From NCBI GenBank assembly GCA_033239525.1, contig BSYO01000025.1, positions 8,962,001-9,026,000 of the forward strand: a stretch of 64,000 bases of DNA, given 5' to 3'. The stretch is from Nepenthes gracilis. Its lineage: Eukaryota > Streptophyta > Magnoliopsida > Caryophyllales > Nepenthaceae. The translations under genes were made by a program, and so were the position numbers. The notes beneath the pieces were generated by a model. That model was not told the DNA's origin and searched no databases. It saw nothing but the letters and a program-made list of their open reading frames with translations. Below, in pieces: positions 11,495-21,473 of this stretch (within the stretch, counting starts at the first letter, position 1; every line of letters begins with the position of its first letter).

Positions 11495-12061
11495 CTAGCC
11501 CCCCATGTCGGTGGCCAGAATTCTGGCCTTCGGTATGTTTATGATGGGATGTCCCTCACTGCACCTCATTATTTGAGGATCCCGGAGGACTCTATGAAAG
11601 GCGGAAAGGAAAGTTGACAGGTGCTATTGACTATCTTTGGTCAGTTTTGGAGGAAAAAGTTTACCAAAGTTGTCGATCGTTTTCGCTGCCTCCGAGGAGA
11701 AAGTTGAGTTGACTGGAGTCATTGACTGCCTTTGGCTAGAATCGCAGAAACTTTCGCGGAGCCCCGATTGACGCGCGGCCATTAGCCGCTTTGTCGTCGC
11801 CAAAAGTAGACACGCCTTCTCTTGGTCTGGTTGGTATCCGTGCCATTAATGCATTAGAGGATTTGTTTTTCAAGGGCAAATTAGGGAGGTGACACGTGGT
11901 AGGAATGATGGCGTCCTTTCTGAGGCGGTTTAAGGCGTTTCACATCTTACCGTTTAAGTTTTCCTCCTCGTTTTGAATATTCTCTCACGCCTCCTTACTT
12001 TGCCTTCTTCGTCTTCAACCTTCTCTCATTCCTCAAAGAAACCCTAACTTCTCTGTCAGCC

Positions 12062-13282
12062 ATGGCCTCAACCTCCGTCGTCGACATCTCCTCTGTTCTT
12101 CGAAAGGGTGATGTGAAAGCATTGTGCATTGAGTTCAATATCCCCATGGATATTGCGTGGATGGTCCTGGGCAAGGACAACAGGGCCTTCTCTCCACCAG
12201 CAGGGCACGTGATGATATACGAGGCCGACCTGAGGAGCGGTCTTCGTCTTCCTCTGCAGGACTACTTGCAGTCGATCCTGTAAGCCCTACGAGTCCCTGT
12301 TGACTAGTTTCATGCCAACGCTGTACGGTACATCTGCACCCTCTGCATCTTTCTTCGCAAACACTCTAAGAGGTTGACGATATCCATGGTGAAGGGACTC
12401 TTCAAAATAAATCAGAGCGGTGAATGGATTTCCCTTGTCCCCCAGCCCTGGCCTTAAAATAAATACGACCATTTATGATTCACTCAAGAACTGAAAAAAC
12501 TGATTCTTTTTCGTGAGTGTGGCGGAGACCTCGGCCCTTGGCGGCGATCGGGGTCAGCGCCGATGTATACCGCGCTGTATATGCCCCTGGGAGGGTTGAC
12601 CAAATTGGTCAAGGACCACATTTTGGACTTTAAACGGGATTTCTTAGTCTCTAGGGTAGAGACCAAGGGTGAACTAGGGACCGCCTTCCCCGGTTCAAAA
12701 GCTCAGGCCGCAGGTGATGATGGTGCGGCCGAAAGATTTCAAGGGCCTGCTTATCCGCTCTCGCCCCACAGACGTTGACTTTATCAGTCCGTGGCCCAAG
12801 AGGATGGTGTTGAGACGCCTCCGCGCCTCGGGCCTGGCGCCGGGCCGAATCTAAAGCGCCCCGACAAGCATTTCACTTCGGGAATGGAAAAATCTTTCGA
12901 AGACTTACCGGAGGTCAGGGGAGAAAGTATTATCTTGGTGCAGCCTGCGCCGCAGGCGGTTCCTCAAGCGGTGCAAACGGAGTCCTTTATGGAGCCAACC
13001 TACGAACCGGCAGCGGAGGCGTAGGAGCCATCTATTGGCTCTCCAGTCATGCAGTCGCCTGCTATGGAGCCAGTGGTGGATCTTGATCCTCCGGCAGCTG
13101 CTGCGAAGGCCGTAGCTGGTGAGCCTGCTGTCACGGCGGATGATGCTGATGAGGGGCTTCTGGACGAGATTCTGGAGGAGGCTGCGGCCAGCTCCGCTCG
13201 AGAGGGTGCCACTTTCGGCCCACCACCACCTAAGCCAGGTCTGGAGGCCAAGCCTGAGAGGTCTACGAGGAGAGTCTGGGAG
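12062..13282 (+). pseudogene. Antisense gene in the Tat-like element, exon 1 (putative gypsy-type transposon protein)
   Basis: Starts in a strong context (GCCATGGCC) after a pyrimidine-rich leader ending AAACCCTAACTTCTC. The N-terminal frame reads FNIPMDIAW, PPAGHVMIYEADLRSGLRLPL, then ANAVRYICTLC. This resembles the plant 'putative gypsy type transposon' family (Pfam PF04195, from memory). One frame runs the whole exon apart from in-frame stops at 12281, 12305, 12776, 13022 and a few others. The C-terminal half is acidic and Ala/Pro-rich. The exon ends GGGAG at 13282, directly before a GT donor, in phase 0. It lies opposite to gag-pol. Confidence 0.75.
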
Positions 13283-13361
13283 GTATAATTCTTTGCGATG
13301 CCTTCTGCATACTTTCTCCTTTTAGGTTTTCTAACCTGTTTTTTCGTTTGTCTCTGTGCAG
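13283..13361 (+). other. Intron of the antisense gene
   Basis: This 79-bp intron has donor GAG|GTATAATT and acceptor TTTGTCTCTGTGCAG|AAG, with a T-rich stretch before the acceptor. It is phase 0: the frame upstream stops two codons into the intron, and the downstream frame resumes cleanly with KSKVVAIII. Confidence 0.75.
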
Positions 13362-13784
13362 AAGTCGAAGGTGGTTGCTATCATCATCAACGTGATGGAC
13401 CAACGAGATCGGGTGATCTCCGACAGAGAGGTGGAGATCACCTTGCTAGATGCTAAGTTGGCGGCTTCGGGGGCGGAGCACCGTGAGGAGACTGCTGCCC
13501 TTGAGACTGTTTTAGCGGGTGTTGAAGTGGAGAACACGAACTTAAAGGCTGAGGTTGTCCGTTTGAAGGAAGAGAACGAATGAGCGAGAGTGCGTATTGA
13601 TCAACTTGTTGGGCAGATGGCAACCTTGGAGAATGACTTGAGTCTCCGCATCCGCCCCCACGAGGTTAAGAGTATGATGTTTGCGCGGCTGTTGGAAGGG
13701 GTCAACATCAGTCGGCGCATTGTGCGGTTGGTCAATCCCGACTTTCCTGTTGATCTCATCAATTTATCCAACAGGTCGGCGTAG
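13362..13784 (+). pseudogene. Antisense gene in the Tat-like element, exon 2 (coiled coil)
   Basis: The frame continues with a predicted coiled coil: repeated acidic and basic heptads including VISDREVEITLLDAKLAA and ENTNLKAEVVRLKEENE. One TGA at 13581-13583, most simply a CGA-to-TGA change, interrupts it. The same frame then runs to the natural TAG at 13782-13784. AATAAA lies about 135 bp downstream (13918), giving the gene a plausible polyadenylation signal of its own. The product is probably retroelement-borne and not host, but its function is unknown. Confidence 0.7.
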
Positions 13785-14702
13785 CATAGAGACAGTCTCG
13801 TAGAGGAGCCTCGTGACAGTCAAAGGCCTCCGTCGCCCTCATAGCTCTTATGTTGTACATTTTTGGGACCTCCATTGTATTTATGTACATTTGATGTATT
13901 TTGTAACACATTTAGAAGCAATAAAATGAAAATTTTCCAACTTTGTGTCCATCCATCTTTACTGCTTTTGTGTTTGCATATCTGTTGTACTGGACAGCCA
14001 ACCCGGTTGTTTGGCGGCCACTGTTATGCTGCCAAAGTAGTGAGGTCCTTAAGCTTTTGTAGGCGGTTGTATTAACCAGCCTAGTAGCGACGGCTTGTGA
14101 GTGAAGCATGGTGGCTCTGCCCAAGTGCTGACTTGGGCGGCTGGCGTTGGAGAAGAATTTTCTCCCTTCGACCATCGTTGACTGATCATGCTATCTCCTC
14201 GTAGAGGAGGTCGTTGCGTGTGCTGCGCTAGCCCCCTAAGATTTTGATAGCTAACGGGCCACTTGGATGACTAAGGTTTAGATTCGACCGCATATGGGCC
14301 GCCTGGATGACCAAGATTTAATACGACCGCCAACGGGCCACTCGGATGATCAAGGTTCACACAAGACCGCTCACGGGCTACCTGGATGACCAGGGTTTAA
14401 ATGCGACCGCTAATGGGCCGCTCGGATGACCGAGGTTCATGTTTGATCACTTATGGGCCACCTGATGGTTCAGGGTTTATTAACGAGAGGGTGAGGACTC
14501 TCCCGACTTAGGAGCAGTCTAGGTCGGGTAACCTGTAAGGTAAACACATATATATATATGCATGCACACAGGAAGGGAAGACAATATGCTAAGGAAACAC
14601 TTATTTTGACGAATTAAAACAAGCAAGCGAATGTGAATACACAATAATGCAAATAAGCACCTGTGCCTTTTACTGGAAGTAGCGTTTGAGGTGGATTGCG
14701 TT

Positions 14703-16132
14703 TCACGTTCGCGGGACCAACTTTCCGTCCTGACTCCGAAGTTTGTATGCTCTGTTTCGTAGGACGGCGGAGACGAGGAAAGGCCCGTCCCAATTAGGGG
14801 AGAGCTTATTGCGGCCGGCCAGCTTGCCTATGGCCTCAACGCCTCGTAGGACCAGGTCTCCAATATCGAATCGTCGCGCCTTAACCTTTTTGTTGTAGTA
14901 TGGGGCAATTCGATGTTGGTAGGCCGCTGTCCGCACTCTAGCGATATCGCGGGCTTCCTCTAATAAGTCTAGGTGCTCCCTGATTTTTTGGGAGTTACCC
15001 TGTGGTCAAAGGATTCCACCCTAAGACTTGGAAGCCCGATTCTGACCAGGATTACCGCTTCAATCCCGTAACAGAGGCTGAAGGGCGTTTCGCACGTTAG
15101 TTCTTTTGGAGTTGTCCGGTAAGACCAGAGAACAGAGGGGAGCTCGTCTACCTAGGAGCCCCCTGTGTCCGCACTCTAGTGATGTCGCGGGCTTCCTCTA
15201 ACAAGTCTAGGTGCTCCCTGATTTTTTGGGAGTTACCCTGTGGGTCAAAGGATTCCACCCTAAGACTTGGAAGCCCGATTTTGACAAGGATTACCGCTTC
15301 AATCCCGTAACAGAGGCTAAAGAGCGTCTTGCACGTTAGTTCTTTTGGGGTTGTCCGGTAAGACCAGAGAACAGAGGGGAGCTCGTCTACCCAAGAGCCC
15401 CCTGTGTCCTCCAACTTAGTCTAAAACCCATGGAGTAGCATTCGGTTCATGACCTCCACCTATCCATTTGCTTGGGAGTATGCCACCGAAATGTGGACTA
15501 ACTTGACGCTAAGGTCGGGCGCATACTGCAAAACGCTTCCCCGAGAATCGGGTCACGCCAGAGGTCACAACAACCTCGTGGACGCCGACCCACGTAGATG
15601 ATGTTCGCTAAGAAATTTCGTAACATCAGGTTCTCGTAATCTTTGCCAGTGGGATGGCCTCGACCCACTTGATGAAGTAGTCGATACCCACGATGTCAAA
15701 CTTCCTTTACCTAGTGGCAATGGAAAATGGACTGAGATTATCGAGCCCCCATCATACAAGGGCGAAGGGGTCTGGGCGTGTCTTGCCCTCAAGGATGGTC
15801 TGGTGGTGAAGGTTACCGTGAAGCCGGGCAGCTTTCACATTTCTTCACAAACAAGTGTGTCCTTTTTCATCGAGGCCGCAGTAGCCCCGCCGCATGATCT
15901 CAAGGCTATGTTTTTTCCGCCAATGTGTGATCCGAAATCACAAGGTGGACTTCGCTAAAGCATAGCCACCGGGAGTTAGGCACCGAAGGTATGGGGTTGA
16001 GTAGTCACGGCGATATAACGTTTTGCCAACCACAACAGATTTCAATTTCTCAGTTGCCTTTCCCGATTCGCTTAGCCTTCTCTGGTGTCCTCGGGTAATG
16101 ATCCACAACCGATAACTAAGGTAAGGCGTCAT
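14703..16132 (-). pseudogene. Tat-like integrase
   Basis: The N-terminal side (15938-16132) shows LYRRDYSTPYLRCL, the segment before the HHCC domain. The core appears in broken frames as FDIVGIDYFIKWVEAIPLA near 15690-15630. The C-terminal part shows ELPSVLWSYRTTPKE and LCYGIEAVILV (15148-15414), followed by YYNKKVKARRFDIGDLVLR and NWDGPFLV (14703-14936). These are standard Tat/Athila-type integrase blocks. Stops and a tandem duplication of 238 bp disrupt the frame. Confidence 0.85.
14931..15408. repeat. 238-bp tandem duplication inside integrase
   Basis: Two copies start at GCACTCTAG, at 14933 and 15171. Each runs through TTTTTTGGGAGTTACCCTGTG, with small differences, to GGAGCCCCCTGTGTCC. 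The copies differ by scattered substitutions and a 1-bp indel (GTGGTCAAAG against GTGGGTCAAAG), so the duplication is not a very recent artefact. Confidence 0.9.
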
Positions 16133-16499
16133 CCAGCTTTTTCATTTCGAAATCAGACGCTCCTGCTTTTATATTTAGGAGCATTCTGGATCTCCTCATT
16201 TCCCTTGAGTAATCGCTCTGCATTTTTTGCCACAAATGGTTCTAGCTAGCTGGTCACCCTTCCAGCTTTTCGCCTCGAGAATATAAATTATGGTTAGTTT
16301 GTCAGTAAACCCTAGGCGGCTCTCTTACTTTGCCAAGTACCGCCAGTGAGGGTTGTTTATCTCAAAATCTCGTTAACTGTTAACAATTAGTTCGAGTCAT
16401 GTAGACCGCCAATCTCTTAGAGCATTCCTTAGCTAACAGTAACGCGCTAATGTGGCCTTGTACTCAGAACGCTTGTCGGGTTATCGGAAAATCAAGCTC

Positions 16500-16878
16500 G
16501 AGGGAGTATTTCACCTTAAACTGGCCGAGGGTCGTGGAGGACCACTACCTGGCCATCACCGTCCATGTCCATAGACGATCCGTCCACGTGAAGTATCTAT
16601 TCTGGAACTCCGTCAAGCAGTTTTGCGCTTTCTGCGGGCTACTCCTCGAGAACTGGGGTTGTAATTTCAATAATGAAGTCAGCCAAATCCTGCGCCTTTA
16701 CAGCAGGTCTGGGCCGAAATTTGATGTCAAACTCGCCCAACTCGATAGCCCATTTTACCAACCATCTAGAAACATCGGGTTTTTGAAGTATACATTTTAG
16801 ATGTTGGTCTGTAAGGACCACTATACGGTGTGCCTGAAAGTAGGGCCTTAACTTTCGCGTGGAGAGTATAAGCGCCAA
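16500..16878 (-). pseudogene. Tat-like RNase H
   Basis: The minus-strand frame reads HRIVVLTDQHLKCILQKPD, SRWLVKWAIELGEFDIKF and AVKAQDLADFIIE. This is the RNase H block of Tat elements, with the Q-x-LADFI signature near its end. It lies between RT and integrase, as in a normal Ty3/gypsy pol. Confidence 0.85.
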
Positions 16879-16899
16879 GACCAGCCTTTTCTCGCGTGC

Positions 16900-17910
16900 G
16901 CAGTAGCGGTCTCCGGGCCGGTTAACGTTTTACTTACGCACAGGCCAGCCGCTGAGTGTCGGAGTCCTCGTGCACGGGGACAGAATCAGGGACGCTCTCC
17001 GACATGCCTGTAAAGATACAGCCTCTTTCTCCGTCTGGTGACACTAGCAACCGTGAGCGGGCAAGATACCGCTTCGCCTATTCAAAGATGTTCGCAGCCT
17101 GTCGTCCATTGAAACCCGCTGGAATTTGTTCCTTTCAAGGCCTTAAAGAATGACTGTACTTGTCGCGACTTCTCGCGAGGAAGTGGACACATGCTGCCAC
17201 TGGTCCACTAATCGACGCCCTTTACGCCCGTGGTGGAGCCTCGTCGTGAGAACCTTGATCTTCTTTGGGTTTGCCTCAATCTCCCTGCGGGAGACGATGG
17301 AACCTAAGAATTTATCTGAGGCTACTCAAGACACACTTGTTCACCATGTGATGCTTACGGAGCACCTCAAACGACTCGCACAGTCACTTGATGTGGTGCC
17401 GGTGACCTTGCTCTTGATGAGCATGTCGTCGATGTAGGCCTCCATGTTGCGACTGATCTGTTTTTCGAACATCTTGTTGACCAATCGTTGATAGGTTGCT
17501 CCAGCGTTTTTTAGTCCGAAGGGTATCACTTTGTAGCAGTAGGTTCCCTGATCAGTCATGAATGATGTGTGTTCCTCGTCATCTGGACTCATCAGAATCT
17601 GATTGTAACCCAAATAGGCGTCCATAAAACTTAGCAGCTCATGTCCGGCTGTCGAGTTAACCAGCAGGTCGATCCCGGGCAAGGAAAAACTGTCCTTTTG
17701 GCAGGCTTTATTAACGTCGGTAAAATCGACGCATATCCGCCATTTTCCGTTGCTTTTTTTCATTAGGACGACATTAGAGAGCCAATCCGGGTAGTGGACT
17801 TCTCTAATGAAACCTGCGTCCAGCAACTTCTTCACCTCCTCTCGGATGGTGATTAGCTTTTCTACGGAGTGGTTTCTCCGCTTTTGCCTGACGAGCTTCC
17901 AGTTGGATCA
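16900..17910 (-). pseudogene. Tat-like reverse transcriptase
   Basis: From about 17910 the frame reads VRQKRR...ITIREEVKKLLDAGFIREV, followed by NGKWRICVDFTDVNKACQKD, SFMDAYLGYNQI, VIPFGLKNAGATYQRLVN and EAYIDDMLIKS. The catalytic YIDD is intact. The ACxKDSF and GLKNAGATYQRLVN blocks are characteristic of Tat/Athila-type RT. The frame is open at 17341-17835. It breaks after YIDD, and the segment towards RNase H is shifted. Confidence 0.9.
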
Positions 17911-18102
17911 AGCCCAAACTTGTGGACCATCACCTTCGCCGGGATCCCAGGCATGTTTGCTGGAGTCAATGCGAAGATGTCAGTGCAGGAACGCGATCAA
18001 CTCATTGTGCAATGTTCCAGTGAGTGAGCCGCCGATCTGTACACATCTTTTCAGTTCCTCCGAGTCTAGTGGGACTAGATCTGTGGCTTCGTCGGATTGC
18101 AC

Positions 18103-18560
18103 TTACTGTAGGGTTATTACATCTCGATGGTCGAGTTCTCTGACTGTTCTAGTGCTGCCGCCAGGGGCAACCTGAGACATGTAGCATGTTTGTCCGGTAA
18201 CCTGGTCACCTAATACCTCTCCCACATCGTAAGGCATTGGAAACTTCATCTTGACGTGTGGAATTGAGGTGACCGTCCCGAACACTGTCAAGCAAGGTCT
18301 GCCCAGTATTGCATTATAAACAGAGGGTAAGTCGATCACCAGGAAGGTGAGTGTTCAGCTTGCTATTTTTGGATATGTACTTAAGGTGACTTTCAGCTGG
18401 ATGGTCCCTTAGACAGGCACTTGCTCGTTGTCAAGGCCATACAATGGTCCTTCAGTAGGTTTTAATTGGTTCTTTTTTAAGCCTAGTTTAAAGAATGCAT
18501 CCAAGTAAAGCAAATTCTTTAAACTCCCATTATCGATGAGCACTCGCTTCAACTAGTAGT
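18103..18560 (-). pseudogene. Tat-like aspartic protease
   Basis: The minus strand near 18555-18500 reads VLIDNGSLKNLLYLDAF, which fits the VLxDxGS catalytic block (D-N-G-S here) of this lineage. Downstream, 18103-18339 gives YNAILGRPCL and KFPMPYDVGEVLGDQ. These are the ILGRP motif and the G-V-G..GDQ block that close the protease of Tat-type elements. Confidence 0.82.
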
Positions 18561-18846
18561 CAACACTACTATCCGAAATGAGTGTGGATATGAGGGGATT
18601 ATCATGGGGGGATATTACATGAGTTAAATCATTATCATTAAAGCTAATGACGTTGTCTGCCGTACGTTGCTTCTTCCTCCCAGTCTACTGCTCCTCGTTG
18701 TCGGCTGGATTTTTGGCAGGTCGAGTGGTGATCATATTAACCATCCCTATTACAATTCGATTTCAGGGAGGAGACTGTTCTTGCCCTTCTCCGCCAGCTG
18801 CTCTAGAGCTCTACCCAGGGCCTTTGACAAATTTGGTGAGGTGGCC

Positions 18847-20217
18847 TCAGCGAATCAGCTCCTCAATTTTTCTCTGTAGCGTCTTGCAATCCTCAATAGA
18901 ATGCCCAGCAGAGTGGTAAAAGTCGTAGTACTTTGACTGGTTCCCAGTGTCCTTCAATGGTTTAGGCCACTTTAGGAACTTTTTCCCGGGGATCTGCATG
19001 AGGATATTTGAGCGTGTGTCTGTCAGAGGTATAAAGCTGGTGGGCCTATAGTCTCTGCGTGCTGGTGGCCCAGTCCTATGCTGCTTTCCGCGGGAGTGAT
19101 CACTGCCGCCGCACTTTCTTTTTCCCTCTCCAGGGAATGATCGAGGCTGATCTGCTCGCTTTGGGAGTTTTGCTTCGTTGGCATCTTCTGCCGCAACGTA
19201 GGCCCAGGTGATGGACTTCACCTCCTAAGGTTTGAGGTTTTTTCAGGCCGATGCAGAAAAAGTCCCCAGATGTCAAGGCGGAGATAAAACCAGCTTTCAT
19301 CTCATCCGTGATCCGGGAATGGGCTTAGCCTCTCGCCACAAAGTGGTCCAGAATCGTGGGGTTCTCTCCTACTTCTTCTTAATGTGGGAGAGGTGCCACG
19401 GTTGCTTCTTTCTCCCGTCGGCTCGAGGCGTACTGAGCCAGGAAGAGATATGTGAGCTCCCGAAAGCTGCCGATGGTGCCTGAAGGGAGGTGATGAAACC
19501 AGATGCAGGCATCTCCCTTCAGCGTGAGCGGAAAGTAGCGGCACAAGGTGCGGAAGTGATCTAGGTGGTTAACCGGATCATTGCTCCAATCGTATGAGTC
19601 AAGGGAAGCTATTTTGAACTTGGTGGGCAGTGGACGATTTAGGATCTCTGCCGTGAAGGGAGATCTGTCAAGGTTAATGGCGCGCTCATCGTCCTGAAAC
19701 ACGCGGTTCCAAATCTTATCCACTCGCGGATCTGTGCGAGTGGCGTTGACAGATCTGTTAGAGTTGAGGTAAGCTCTCAACTCTATTTTGTCACCGAGGG
19801 TCCAAGAGTTCATCGGATATCGCCTCCAGCAGACCCAGCAGCCCAGAGGCTCTCCGACTACGTTCCCGTCTTCTCGTCCGAGAGTATCGAGATTCTTCTC
19901 TCCAGACTTTCTCTCTGAGTTGTGCCCTGAGGGTTTTCGCGTGCTTGTTCGGCCTCGGGAGCGCGAGAGGCCGAGATCGGATTATTTGTGGGTCTCTGCC
20001 GCTTTTTTCCTCTCGCCACCTTTTCTGTGGCCGACGCAGGACGCCCGCCGGGCGGCCGCCACTGCATGCTCTTATCGAAAGAGCAGAGTATTTGAGCAGA
20101 CATTGTTAGTCTACATCCATCCATCGCTTGAAAAGTAATGCTGGGCACTACCTGCTGTCCCGTTGACCTGGTACAAGCAATATGGTCCCGGGGTCGGAAG
20201 AAGTGACGCTCTAACAA
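18847..20217 (-). pseudogene. Tat-like Gag
   Basis: An N-terminal frame (19858-20217) is basic and Pro-rich. The capsid-like part (19379-19813) reads PFTAEILNRPLPTKF, YDWSNDPVNHLDHFR and ACIWFHHLPSGTIGSF. This is the retrotransposon gag core, with W-F-x-x-L-P followed by SF.EL...F. A frameshift near 19300 leads to a third frame (18847-19221) ending in YYDFYHSAGHSIEDCKTL, a degenerate zinc-knuckle-like motif. Spacing and order match Tat gag. Confidence 0.85.
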
Positions 20218-20310
20218 GATCGCTTAGCTTGCCTCGTATTCACCATGGCTGATGAATTAGGCAAAGAAAAGAGAGCTACCAGGCAGACTGTGGTTGGCTT
20301 TTTGTAAGTG

Positions 20311-20330
20311 CTTCCCACAGACGGTGCTAA
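20311..20330 (-). promoter_or_regulatory. Primer binding site region
   Basis: On the minus strand TTAGCACCGTCTGTGGG follows the 5' LTR directly. It resembles the GCGCCGTCTGTGGG-type sequence seen after the 5' LTR of Tat elements. I do not assign a tRNA. Confidence 0.55.
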
Positions 20331-21473
20331 TGATGCGTACTTGGATCCGACTTCGAACAGATTCGGATTCGTTTAGATAGTTCGACCCGGCTTCGTTCAC
20401 TGAGTCTGAATACTGCACACCACTAAAGTGAACAAGAGGTCAGTGTGTCGACGGAAGGTTGTCTCACCGAAAATAATCCGACGCTCAAATCAGTAAAAAG
20501 CCTTCAAATTGATGAAGGTAAACTGATAAGTAAAAGAGAGAGAGAGAGGGTAGGATGGTCGGGAGTGTTGGCCCGTTAAGAATGTGAGTTCTCGCTTGCT
20601 GCTCACGAAGAGCGAGTGAAAGCGGCGTCTCGAAAGCATGGAAGCTTTAGGGAGCAGTTCTCAGAAAGCCGGAAAGGTCTCCTAGAATTTGAAGGCCTTT
20701 GGTGGGATTAGAGGATGAATACTTGTGCAGAGAGAAAGAGAAGATGAGTCTTTGTTCAAACTCTGTAAACGTTCGTGAGTTAGACTGTAGGAAGTCTCTT
20801 TTTAGTTTCAGGAAGCTTGTTCAGAATATTCTCTAGCAGATAAGTTAGAGTGAGTACAAGAGCTTCCGTTTCTGTGTGAGCGTTCGTGTTTGTGTGTGTG
20901 TGTTCAAGAATGAAGACTTCAGGCTTAGATAGATAGCAGGACAGCCACCTTCTCTGGGCAAGGTGGCATGTTCTTTTGGACTGACAATGACGACCTTCTC
21001 TGAGTTGGTGGGCTTGAGAGGTGTGATTTGATAGATCATTTTTCTTCTGAACAGTGTAACAGATATTCAAATCATCTTATCTCTTTCCTTCTCTTGTGAC
21101 TGTTTTGACTCCAACGTTGGCGCTAAGTTTATTACCGCCTATTTTGAAGAAGATCAACTTTTTTAGGAAAACGTGTAATCATGAAAGGATTGTTGCTTTT
21201 CGCACGAAGTTCGCTCACAATTTGGGCATGGCCCGTGAAGCAGTTTAACGTTTTTGGGCTCTGGCATTACAAGATATCTTGGCCAACGCTGAGCTTGCTC
21301 AGATCAGAAGCTAGCTGTCATTTATTGGCCTGACGGCCAACGCAAGGCTGACTCAAGCGGGACCTTTTCGCGATTTCGCCTTTTCCTCGTTGTCTGTTAT
21401 TAGCTTGGTCATTCAATGCGTTATTTTGAGCTTTTTTGATCATGGACCAACCCATATTATAGTATACCCATCA
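20331..21473 (-). repeat. 5' LTR of the Tat-like element
   Basis: Begins TGATGCGTACTTGG and ends AGTATACCCATCA. It is collinear with 10352-11494 and exactly the same length (1143 bp), with frequent substitutions. AATTG follows at 21474-21478. Confidence 0.92.

Larger units (their letters stand above)
10352..21473 (-). mobile_element. Tat-like Ty3/gypsy LTR retrotransposon with antisense gene
   Basis: Two 1143-bp LTRs (10352-11494 and 20331-21473) share TG...CA ends and are flanked by GATTG and AATTG, a 5-bp duplication with one mismatch. On the minus strand, from right to left, come gag with a degenerate zinc knuckle, protease, RT with YIDD, RNase H and integrase. A 3-kb 3' region follows, holding an oppositely oriented spliced gene. 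The order PR-RT-RH-INT and an antisense frame downstream of pol are features of the Tat/Grande-type lineage. Many stops and shifts make this copy inactive. Confidence 0.92.
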
